From positions 1-49,081 of the IMG/VR virus record IMGVR_UViG_3300010885_034796: a stretch of DNA of 49,081 nt; one strand, given 5' to 3'. The notes beneath the pieces were generated by a model. It was not told where the DNA came from. It saw nothing but the letters and a program-made list of their open reading frames with translations, and did not search any database. Positions 38,770-45,459 of this stretch are shown here, piece after piece. Position 1 is the first letter of the stretch, and each line of letters begins with the position of its first letter. Made by a program: the position numbers and the translations under genes. The DNA comes from a virus.

Positions 38770-39108
38770 ATGCTTATTGAAAAGAAAATTGTGGCGAATG
38801 ATGTTGTGAGCTTTAAGATTCTCACAGGAGAAGAAATAATTGGTAAATGTGTCGAAATTACCGAAAAAACTATTACCTTATCAAAACCAATTATTGCTCA
38901 AATTCAGATGGTTGCACCAAATCAAGCTGGTATAACTTTTGGGCCATTTATGGCAACTGCCGATGAAGATACAGCAAAGTTTAAATTTGATTTAGATAAG
39001 TTAATCGCATATCCGATTAAGCCAAGAGAAGATATTAGAAATCAATATATAAAAATGACTTCTAGTATTGAAGTTATATCAGCGGCGGATAATTTATTAA
39101 AACTATAA
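38770..39108 (+). CDS. Sm-like small phage protein
   Basis: This 112-residue protein has VVSFKILTGEEIIGKCVEITEKTITLSKPIIAQIQM, the strand pattern of Sm/LSm-like barrels (bent sheet with G-E-E-I-I-G-K turn). It continues with FGPFMATADEDTAKFKFDLDKLIAYPIKPREDIRNQYIKMTSS. Small proteins of this kind are common in T4-like phages; a nucleic-acid-binding role is a guess from the fold. GGAG precedes the ATG by about eight bases. It heads a plus-strand operon of three genes with short gaps (10 and 1 bases). Confidence 0.55.
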   Translation: MLIEKKIVANDVVSFKILTGEEIIGKCVEITEKTITLSKPIIAQIQMVAPNQAGITFGPFMATADEDTAKFKFDLDKLIAYPIKPREDIRNQYIKMTSSIEVISAADNLLKL

Positions 39109-39118
39109 AGGAAATATA

Positions 39119-39958
39119 ATGGCATATCCTTCAGCACGAGTTGGTAGTTTAACGAAAAAAGGCGATGAAATTATTCATGGTGCCGATAGTATATTAATCG
39201 ATCCAAAGGTTGCTCCAAGTATTTCTATAAATTTTAAAGGAAAAACTCTTATATTTGATGAAGCTGATATAGCACATGGAGAACAAGATGATCCATCATC
39301 TGATACAGGGTCAATGTCTCTACCAACTGGACCAAACGGAACCTATACACCCCAAGATTTGGCTAGAATGAAAGAAAACGATCCAAACTTTGGTTCTGGA
39401 ATAAACGCAAGTCTTAAGCCAAATTACGCGAAGCCGTTACCGACTGATTGTTCGCAAATACCAGCAAGTGTTCCTTATGATATGCAATTATCTCCACATT
39501 TCAAATTAAGAGATTTGTCAATTGGTTCTTCAAGTTCTCCAGTTGTTTTTCCTCACCAAATCACCGCCCAGCACGGATTTTCTATTTCTCACATTGTTTG
39601 TAATTTAAAAGCATTATCGACAAATCCTCTTGAAGCTATGGCAAACAAGTTTGGTAGGGGAAATATGCTTATTAGTAGTGGGTTTAGACCTGGATCTGGA
39701 ACTAGCCAGCATGAAATTGGGCAAGCCGCCGATGTTCATATGCCAAGTTTAAGCGCAAACTCCTTCTGGGAAGCGGCGCAATGGGTACAAGAACATGTAA
39801 TGTATGATCAATTAATTTTAGAAATTGCTGGACCAATGTCGGCGGGGCATACGCCGTGGCTACACGTGAGCTTTAAAAAAGATGGACCAAATAGAAAACA
39901 AGTTCTAACTTGGAGGGGAAATAAAAGCTATACTCCAGGATTAACGAGGTTATTTTAA
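39119..39958 (+). CDS. M15-family zinc peptidase (D-Ala-D-Ala peptidase-like)
   Basis: This 279-residue protein has a variable N-terminal 130 residues followed by an M15A-type domain: YDMQLSPHFKLRDLSIGSS, NMLISSGFRPGSGTSQHEIGQAADVHM with the zinc-binding His and Asp, and a final HTPWLHVSFKK with the second His. It would cut peptidoglycan stem peptides, as an endolysin or as a tail-associated enzyme that opens the wall on entry. No signal peptide is visible. AAAGGAAA precedes the ATG. The next gene, of unknown function, begins directly after the stop, so the pair is co-translated. Confidence 0.8.
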   Translation: MAYPSARVGSLTKKGDEIIHGADSILIDPKVAPSISINFKGKTLIFDEADIAHGEQDDPSSDTGSMSLPTGPNGTYTPQDLARMKENDPNFGSGINASLKPNYAKPLPTDCSQIPASVPYDMQLSPHFKLRDLSIGSSSSPVVFPHQITAQHGFSISHIVCNLKALSTNPLEAMANKFGRGNMLISSGFRPGSGTSQHEIGQAADVHMPSLSANSFWEAAQWVQEHVMYDQLILEIAGPMSAGHTPWLHVSFKKDGPNRKQVLTWRGNKSYTPGLTRLF

Positions 39959-39959
39959 A

Positions 39960-40700
39960 ATGAGTGAAATTATTTTACCAGAAATAAATGGCGCGACCGT
40001 TCTTAGTCTTATGGGTGGAAACCTTCTCAATACAGGACCATTACAAGAATTAAATAAAATTTTAAATGCTTTGAATGCAATACTTAGTAGCCTTAAAGCT
40101 ATAGTATCCGCCTTGGCAGCATTTGGCCAACCGCCTCCTCCACCGTTAGTTCAAGCTATTTTAGGTATTCAAAGTATAGTGGATGGTCCTTTTGGGCACA
40201 TAGTTACATATTTAGAAAATCAATTTGATTCATTTGTTAAAAACTTAACATTGTATGCTGAACATACTAAGATTCAAGAAACTTTGGGTATTAGTTCTAA
40301 AGTAAAAGCCGCAAATGAATCATTAAAAGCATTTGGCTCAATATGTGGAGAAATCGCACATGACATACAATTGATTAAAAATTTGATCGCTGCATTGACT
40401 GACTTCTCTCCTGAAAAAATATTGAATATGCTACCGGAATTGTTAAGATTGGTAGAGAAAATATTTAAGGTCACGATAGATGAACAACGAGTTCAGGATA
40501 ATATGATGGATGTTCTTGTAAACCTACAACAGGCAAGAAGCTATGCAGAACATATAAATAATCCAGTTTTACAACCAATAATTGGTCTCGTTGGAACACA
40601 GTCGTTAAAAGATATCCTTAATAGAGCGATAGATCAAAATATTAGAAGTCTTGGCTTTGTTCCACCAAGTATAGCAAATAAATTGACACATGTTATATAA
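39960..40700 (+). CDS. Unknown helical protein, 246 residues
   Basis: The ATG follows the peptidase stop almost directly. The protein is mostly long amphipathic helices (LQELNKILNALNAILSSLKAIVSALAAF, then a proline run PPPPP, then FDSFVKNLTLYAEHTKIQET and a Leu-rich region ILNMLPELLRLVEKIFKV). Coiled-coil oligomers are likely. No family was recognised. Being joined to a wall-cutting peptidase, it may be a baseplate or hub component, or a partner in lysis; the sequence does not decide this. Confidence 0.6.
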   Translation: MSEIILPEINGATVLSLMGGNLLNTGPLQELNKILNALNAILSSLKAIVSALAAFGQPPPPPLVQAILGIQSIVDGPFGHIVTYLENQFDSFVKNLTLYAEHTKIQETLGISSKVKAANESLKAFGSICGEIAHDIQLIKNLIAALTDFSPEKILNMLPELLRLVEKIFKVTIDEQRVQDNMMDVLVNLQQARSYAEHINNPVLQPIIGLVGTQSLKDILNRAIDQNIRSLGFVPPSIANKLTHVI

Positions 40701-40761
40701 GATCAATAAATTGACCTCAGATACTATAGAATTGATAAAAGATTCAAAAAATATGTAAAAT

Positions 40762-40788
40762 CTCAATATAAATTTCTTGAGGTTTTTT
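40762..40788 (+). terminator. Weak rho-independent terminator
   Basis: CTCAA pairs with TTGAG around a 10-base AT loop, followed by G and six T, 60 bases after the operon ends. Confidence 0.4.
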
Positions 40789-40824
40789 ATAGATATTTTT
40801 CATAAAACAATTTATAGTATAGGT

Positions 40825-42354
40825 ATGGATATCGGTAAAATTTGGGAAGATTATTTTTCCGGAAAATATGAAGATGTATTGAATGTTGGAGCAAATGCAG
40901 CAGAAGCCATGCATATTGCTGCATTGTCATTGGTTGCCATGAAAAGATATGATGAAGCATCTACTCTTTTCATGGCAAGTAGTTTAGTAAACCCTAGACC
41001 AGATTGGTTTTCGAATGCTTGTATTTCTTTTCTTAATGAAGATCAAGCCGATCTTGCCTTAACATTTGCTTTGACTGGAATAAAAGATTTTCCAAACGAT
41101 GCTGGTATTAATTTTAATGCTGCAAACGTTTTTAGTGCATTAGGCAAACATGAAGAGGCAAAAACTTCTTTATTGAAATCTCTTTCAATAGATTCTGATA
41201 ATTGGGAAGTGGCCATGAATCTGGCCAATTCGTATAGGCGGCTAGACGATTTAACTAATGCGATGATATATTATGATATCGCCTTATCTTTAAATAGAGA
41301 TGATGCACAAGGAAAAATACGAACAAAATTAAATAAAGCAGTAACTCTTAGTGATCTTGGTTTTGACAGACCAGCTTTGATGATATTCAATGATTTATCC
41401 AACGAACATATAATTAGTCCAGAAATGGATTTTAATAGAGCAACTTTAAAACTAAAATTAGGCGATTTTGAAGGTGGGTGGAAATTATATAAAAAACGCT
41501 GGGAATGTTCTATGGCAAAAAATGATGTAGCTAAATTCCAGAGACCATTTTTAAATAAAATAGAAGATGCTATTGGAAAAAAAGTATTATTTTGCCAAGA
41601 ACAAGGGTTTGGTGATTGTATTCAATTTGTTAGATATGCGCCATTATTAAAAGAAAAAGGATTAGATATAACTATTTTGTGTTTATCTCCATTAGTTCGT
41701 TTATTCGAAACTATGGGTATTCCTGTAATTACATCTAGAGATGATTTTGAATACGATTATGAATGCCCTATGCTAGATGCGCCATATTTGCTTGGAACTA
41801 CTGTATCGTCTATTCCAAATAAAATTCCATATTTTAATATCCCAGAGGAATTAATATCCCAAAGAAAGTTTGAAGGCCGAGGCCGTTTAAAAGTTGGTTT
41901 CGTTTGGAGTGGGCAAGCTAGAGATAATGCAGAAATGCGATTAGTTGATGCAAAAAGATCAATTCAAATACAAGATTTTTATCCAATAATACGAGACATA
42001 GATGCAGATTTTTGTAATTTGCAATTTGGTCCAAAAGGACTGGAGTTCATAGAACATAACTATGCGTTTCCTTTTCCATTTTTAAGCCAAGATTATGATT
42101 TCTTGGATACTGCTGCCGTTATAAAAAACTTAGATTTGGTTATATCGGTGGACACATCGGTTGCGCATTTAGCTGCTTCGATAGGAACACCTACTTGGGT
42201 TTTATCTAGATATGATGGGTGCTGGAGATGGCTAAAAAATCGCCCCGATAGCCCATGGTATCCAAATATAGTAAGACTCTTCCACCAAAGCGAAAGAGGA
42301 AATTGGGCATCGGTAATAGACGAAATAAAAATTGAATTGAATAAACTTATTTAG
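40825..42354 (+). CDS. TPR-repeat glycosyltransferase (GT-B, OGT/GT9-like)
   Basis: The start is the ATG at 40825 (MDIGKIWEDYFSGKYEDVL), giving 509 residues; a TTG 16 codons earlier is less likely. Residues 1-240 are TPR-type helices (HEEAKTSLLKSLSIDSDNWEVAMNLANSYRRL). Residues 245-509 form a GT-B-like transferase: FCQEQGFGDCIQFVRYAPLLKEKG, KVGFVWSGQA, FCNLQFGPKG, FLDTAAVIKNLDLVISVDTSVAHLAASIGTPTWVL, and WRWLKNRPDSPWYPNIVRLF. This TPR-transferase layout is common in bacteria, where it may modify proteins or surface sugars. It has no strong Shine-Dalgarno. It is the second glycosyltransferase in the window. Confidence 0.8.
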   Translation: MDIGKIWEDYFSGKYEDVLNVGANAAEAMHIAALSLVAMKRYDEASTLFMASSLVNPRPDWFSNACISFLNEDQADLALTFALTGIKDFPNDAGINFNAANVFSALGKHEEAKTSLLKSLSIDSDNWEVAMNLANSYRRLDDLTNAMIYYDIALSLNRDDAQGKIRTKLNKAVTLSDLGFDRPALMIFNDLSNEHIISPEMDFNRATLKLKLGDFEGGWKLYKKRWECSMAKNDVAKFQRPFLNKIEDAIGKKVLFCQEQGFGDCIQFVRYAPLLKEKGLDITILCLSPLVRLFETMGIPVITSRDDFEYDYECPMLDAPYLLGTTVSSIPNKIPYFNIPEELISQRKFEGRGRLKVGFVWSGQARDNAEMRLVDAKRSIQIQDFYPIIRDIDADFCNLQFGPKGLEFIEHNYAFPFPFLSQDYDFLDTAAVIKNLDLVISVDTSVAHLAASIGTPTWVLSRYDGCWRWLKNRPDSPWYPNIVRLFHQSERGNWASVIDEIKIELNKLI

Positions 42355-42357
42355 AGT

Positions 42358-42867
42358 TTATCCAAATATTACTGATATAGCAAACGCTATAGAAAATAAT
42401 ATTCCTCTAAAAGTTTCAAGTTTATTATTAATTTTCGTTTGTTTTAAATTATCTAGACCATTATCTTTATTTTCATTAACAATTTTATCTACAGAAATTG
42501 CATAATTCTTTGAAAGAAGAGTAGCATAAAGAGAATAAGCCATCATTGCCGTTATGGGAATAGTGTTAGTAAATCCAAAAATACATAATCCAACAGCGGC
42601 CATCGCTGGCATAGAATGTCTTAAAAAAGAACCAGTAATTTGAATAGGAGTTCTAGGAGTAAGAGTTCCACCAAATGCCCATGGAAGCGTTCTATAAATT
42701 ATCCAAGCCATCGTTAAAGACGCGGGAACAATTCCTCCGGTCAATGCTTCTAATATAATCAAAATAGCAAGACTACCTATAACATATGATCGTTTAAGTG
42801 CTCCGCCAATACCTCTATCGGCTATAGAAAATGCAGGAGAAGCAAGTGCCCATAATTGTGTAATCAT
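42358..42867 (-). CDS. Membrane protein of unknown function
   Basis: This 169-residue protein has about four or five hydrophobic segments (YVIGSLAILIILEALTGGIV, ASLTMAWIIYRTLPWAF, MPAMAAVGLCIFGFTN, IPITAMMAYSLYATLL, and ILFSIAFAISVIFG at the end). A polar loop rich in Asn/Lys/Asp lies before the last helix. GGAA lies seven bases before the ATG. It converges with the TPR-glycosyltransferase with three bases between them. The length and helix number do not match usual holins, so no function is proposed. Confidence 0.55.
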   Translation of the reverse strand: MITQLWALASPAFSIADRGIGGALKRSYVIGSLAILIILEALTGGIVPASLTMAWIIYRTLPWAFGGTLTPRTPIQITGSFLRHSMPAMAAVGLCIFGFTNTIPITAMMAYSLYATLLSKNYAISVDKIVNENKDNGLDNLKQTKINNKLETFRGILFSIAFAISVIFG

Positions 42868-42888
42868 TGTATTATTCCAAGTTTTTAA

Positions 42889-43182
42889 TTATTTTTCATG
42901 TGTTAAAAATGGACGACTAAACCATTTTTTGAAAAAATCTTTTTCATTCTTCCACTTTTTCGTTCCTTGGAAAGTTAACGGGCTATCATTTGGGCCTTCA
43001 GCAATATGCTTTGGCTTCTTATGTTTCTTTTTAATATGAATAGCAATTGCGGCTTTTTGTGCCCATGATTGTGCTTCTTTGATAGATTCATAATTTTCCA
43101 TCAAAATTTGTGGACCTTCTTGAATAGAAAGTGTTCCATTCATTTCATCCATAATTTTTCGCATGTGTTCGGAAGGAGTCAT
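42889..43182 (-). CDS. Small basic protein of unknown function
   Basis: The protein has 97 residues from the ATG at 43182 (MTPSEHMRKIMDEMNGTLSI); the frame opens at a TTG at 43200, inside the promoter box. The sequence has YESIKEAQSWAQKAAIAIHIKKKHKKPKHIAEGP and a basic, aromatic C-terminus (KKWKNEKDFFKKWFSRPF), suggesting nucleic-acid contact. TATAAATA plus five bases precedes the ATG and there is no Shine-Dalgarno. The opening is like that of many short phage proteins. Confidence 0.55.
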   Translation of the reverse strand: MTPSEHMRKIMDEMNGTLSIQEGPQILMENYESIKEAQSWAQKAAIAIHIKKKHKKPKHIAEGPNDSPLTFQGTKKWKNEKDFFKKWFSRPFLTHEK

Positions 43183-43187
43183 AATTG

Positions 43188-43195
43188 TATTTATA
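43188..43195 (-). promoter_or_regulatory. Late promoter box TATAAATA placed for a leaderless mRNA
   Basis: On the minus strand TATAAATA, made partly of the last codons and stop of the methyltransferase gene, is followed by CAATT and the ATG at 43182. Confidence 0.65.
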
Positions 43196-43787
43196 TCCAA
43201 CTTAGAGTTGGCTCTCCGGTATAACCATGTTCAAAAATATACCAGGCAAAACATATCATTCCAGAGTTCTTCATTTTTTCACCATTTCTAGTCATGGACA
43301 ATCTTTTTGAAAATACATAAACCGTTTTCAATGGAGAAGATTCAAATATAATTTTTCTTTTAGCCCCTTCTAAAAATTGAAGCTTACACAAAAATGCAAC
43401 CTTACCTGTGGTCTGATTTAAAGAATGTTTCAAAAATATCTCGGCAATACTGAATGGAGGATTTGTAATAATATTGGCGGCTTTAAAGTCAGATGTTAAA
43501 AAATCTTCTCCACCCTTTCCATATCCTCGATCAATAAGGTCAGTGCTATGCACATTATAGCCATAGTCCTCCAGAATTGACGATATAGCCCCATCGCCAC
43601 ATGCTGGCTCCCATATCAAGCCTTCGAACTTCTCCCGCTGTAGGAGCGCGTGTGTGGCCTCTGGAGGGGTTGGGTAATAGTCATTTTCGGCTCTTTCATT
43701 TGAAAAGCCTACCAAGCTTTGTGCTCGTTTTAATTTTTTAGAAACTTCTTTTTCTGGAAAAAAGGAAACAAATTCATCGTTGCTCAT
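43191..43787 (-). CDS. Small DNA adenine methyltransferase-like protein
   Basis: This 198-residue protein has the class I methyltransferase motifs: GLIWEPACGDGAISSILEDYGY (motif I, SAM binding), STDLIDRGYG, and the catalytic NIITNPPFSIAEIF (motif IV NPPF, of the N/DPPY/F type). PTPPEATHALLQREKF precedes motif I, as in small phage N6-adenine methyltransferases. No separate target-recognition domain is seen. It could protect phage DNA from host restriction or mark it; the target sequence is unknown. GCTAAATA and six bases precede the ATG, and an untranslated stretch lies upstream. Confidence 0.75.
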   Translation of the reverse strand: MSNDEFVSFFPEKEVSKKLKRAQSLVGFSNERAENDYYPTPPEATHALLQREKFEGLIWEPACGDGAISSILEDYGYNVHSTDLIDRGYGKGGEDFLTSDFKAANIITNPPFSIAEIFLKHSLNQTTGKVAFLCKLQFLEGAKRKIIFESSPLKTVYVFSKRLSMTRNGEKMKNSGMICFAWYIFEHGYTGEPTLSWI

Positions 43788-43961
43788 GAATTATATTTAG
43801 CTTTAATTGGGGCTTAACGTCTCCCCATGACGGCATATTCAAGTTGGCAAAAAGGTTCAGGACACCCAACCCATATGCTGCCGGTGATATACGCCTCTAC
43901 CGGCTTGGCGCTAGGACATGATCAACAAATCTAGATTATTGTGTTATGAATAATTGTCAAC
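43788..43961 (-). other. Untranslated structured stretch upstream of the methyltransferase
   Basis: These 174 bases have no credible gene. On the minus strand a TTGACA (43960-43955), a 16-base spacer and a weak TAATCT come first. Then come the stem GCCGGT/ACCGGC, the words TCCTGAACC and GGGGAGACGTTAAGC, and finally a late-type GCTAAATA (43801-43794) six bases before the ATG. The shared words with the 35.5 kb element and similar GC-rich composition suggest a small RNA or structured leader. Confidence 0.4.
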
Positions 43962-43995
43962 AAAAAAAGGCGGCTCCGAAGAACCGCCCCTTTTT
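43962..43995 (-). terminator. Rho-independent terminator after the NYN gene
   Basis: On the minus strand GGCGG pairs with CCGCC around a TCTTCGGAG-type loop, followed by seven T. Confidence 0.85.
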
Positions 43996-43996
43996 C

Positions 43997-44638
43997 TTAA
44001 ACGCGAGGAGTAAACTCGCGAGGAGTAAACTCGCGAGGCTCACGCGGCTCACGCAGAGGACGCGAAACCATATCACGCAATGCGGTGAGATCGACATAAT
44101 GGTCAGCTTGGCGACGAAGTTCGTCTGCGATCATAGGATGACCATTTTCACCCAAGAACGATACCACGGTAACGCGGACACCCTTATTTTGAACCGCCTC
44201 CACAAGATGGCTGAAGTCTCCATCACCAGAGAATAAAATAATGTGATCAACCTCGGCGGCAGCGACAAGTTGTAGCATATTGACGGCAATTTCAACGTCC
44301 ATATTGCCCTTATTTCGAACCCGACCAGTTTCGGCATCGGTCATAGTCTTCATGGGCTTGGTGACCAAGGTATAGCCATTATAGCTCAGATAATCCGCCA
44401 GAGGACGAAGGGGAGAATAAGTTTCGGAATCTTCCACAGCCATCGCGGTGTAGTAGTAGGCTCGCTTAAAGTGAAAGGAATCTGTCAGCAGAGCCAGAAG
44501 CTTAGAATAGTCGATATCGATGCGAGCTTCCTTACACGAAGCATAAAAGTTTGGTCCGTCAAAAAATGCATAAGTCTTTTCATCTAATGATGAATCAGAA
44601 AGATTAAATGCAAGATTAAACTTTTCAAGAGTAGACAT
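43997..44638 (-). CDS. NYN-domain (LabA/DUF88-like) nuclease
   Basis: The protein has 213 residues from the ATG at 44638, which has GGAG upstream; an ATG at 44653 overlaps that GGAG. The PIN-like acidic residues are in TYAFFDGPNFYASC (Asp27), NKGNMDVEIAVNML (Asp114) and ILFSGDGDFSHLVEAVQ (Asp139, Asp141). NYN proteins are metal-dependent RNases or RNA processors. The C-terminus is a run of REPREPREFTPREFTPRV made by a DNA minisatellite. Its GC content and codon choice are higher than the neighbours, hinting at recent acquisition. It has its own host-type promoter and a terminator. Confidence 0.8.
   Translation of the reverse strand: MSTLEKFNLAFNLSDSSLDEKTYAFFDGPNFYASCKEARIDIDYSKLLALLTDSFHFKRAYYYTAMAVEDSETYSPLRPLADYLSYNGYTLVTKPMKTMTDAETGRVRNKGNMDVEIAVNMLQLVAAAEVDHIILFSGDGDFSHLVEAVQNKGVRVTVVSFLGENGHPMIADELRRQADHYVDLTALRDMVSRPLREPREPREFTPREFTPRV
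44002..44037 (-). repeat. 15-bp minisatellite at the 3' end of the NYN gene
   Basis: The unit CGCGAGGAGTAAACT is repeated twice exactly (44002-44016, 44017-44031), followed by a partial copy and then two CGCGGCTCACG-like 9-bp units. It encodes the tail repeats REFTP and REP. Confidence 0.75.
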
Positions 44639-44688
44639 ATTGATATTCTCCATACAACAGCGGGAATCGCCGTGCTCCTATAAGGAGG

Positions 44689-44716
44689 AACATATAGAGG
44701 TTTCTATCTAAGTCAA
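44689..44716 (-). promoter_or_regulatory. Sigma70-like promoter for the NYN gene
   Basis: On the minus strand TTGACT, a 16-base spacer and TATGTT lie about 50 bases before the start; the leader contains a CTCC/GGAG hairpin. Confidence 0.5.
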
Positions 44717-44743
44717 CAACTTTATAAACTATTTGTTAATTTT

Positions 44744-45409
44744 TTAATCTGCTTGCTTTACCGTCTTGTAAAAAACGTGGCTTGAATCCGTTGTAATTGG
44801 TTTAATACCTTTTGCCCAATAAGGATGCGTACTTTTAGTATGATAAAACAGAGCGCCTTTGGTTGTATCATATGACTTATTTAAAAGAATCTTTTTAGCC
44901 AAATCATATGCTTCTAGCCATGCACGATATTCTCCAAATTGTGGAGAACTTTTAAACTTCTTTTCCCATTCTTCAAAAGATTCTTCGCCTGGTGGCGGCT
45001 GCTTGGTTTTAAAATAAAATTCTATTTTTCGCATTTCTGCAATTTTTTCCCGATTTGGGTCAGATGGGTTCCAGCAAGAAAATTGTTTTCGTTTAAGCGC
45101 AACCCCTTTAATACCTTCTCCAAATCTTGGAGCATTCATTTCAGCACGATTTTTAATAACATGTCCAACCGCATTCATCCCTTCTGTGCCAAGATTTCTA
45201 GCCTCTCCCCACATGGTGTTAGCCAATATCTTAACTTCTTGAGCAAATGGGCTATTAGCCGCATTTGTATCATCATAATTTTTATTGGTTGGTGTGGCTA
45301 AAATTGCCGTACCCATTAGACCCGCAAGACTAGTCTTGCCAATATCGCCTAATGTTTTTCTAATATCTTCGTCAATAACTTCTGGTGGGAATAACTCATC
45401 AATACGCAT
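44744..45409 (-). CDS. SleB/CwlJ-type cell wall hydrolase with capsid-targeting-like N-terminus
   Basis: This 221-residue protein has a SleB-type (hydrolase family 2) domain at about residues 55-215: LANTMWGEARNLGTEGMNAVGHVIKNRAE, with the catalytic Glu in GEAR, then LKRKQFSCWN and GALFYHTKSTHPYWAKG. The family hydrolyses peptidoglycan glycan strands. The N-terminus MRIDELFPPEVIDE fits a targeting peptide with VIDE (IxE, residue 14) as cut site, followed by a weakly hydrophobic segment (LAGLMGTAILAT). CATAAATA and four bases precede the ATG. A virion-delivered wall enzyme or an endolysin are both possible. Confidence 0.78.
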   Translation of the reverse strand: MRIDELFPPEVIDEDIRKTLGDIGKTSLAGLMGTAILATPTNKNYDDTNAANSPFAQEVKILANTMWGEARNLGTEGMNAVGHVIKNRAEMNAPRFGEGIKGVALKRKQFSCWNPSDPNREKIAEMRKIEFYFKTKQPPPGEESFEEWEKKFKSSPQFGEYRAWLEAYDLAKKILLNKSYDTTKGALFYHTKSTHPYWAKGIKPITTDSSHVFYKTVKQAD

Positions 45410-45413
45410 TACT

Positions 45414-45421
45414 TATTTATG
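45414..45421 (-). promoter_or_regulatory. Late promoter box CATAAATA, near-leaderless
   Basis: On the minus strand CATAAATA is followed by AGTA and the ATG at 45409 (spacing four). Confidence 0.5.
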
Positions 45422-45459
45422 TAAATTGAGATTATTTCTCAAAATCATAGATAATGGTA

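Noticed and set aside
38768-38776. TTATAAAT just before the ATG at 38770 as a leaderless late box
   Set aside because: The match overlaps the start codon, the spacing is wrong, and GGAG plus a good host-type promoter explain expression.
40812-40827. TTATAGTA with five-base spacing before the ATG at 40825
   Set aside because: Too many mismatches to the TAAATA core to count as a late box.
43946-44236. Plus-strand 96-codon frame over the NYN gene end
   Set aside because: It starts in a terminator and is antisense to a gene with clear catalytic motifs.
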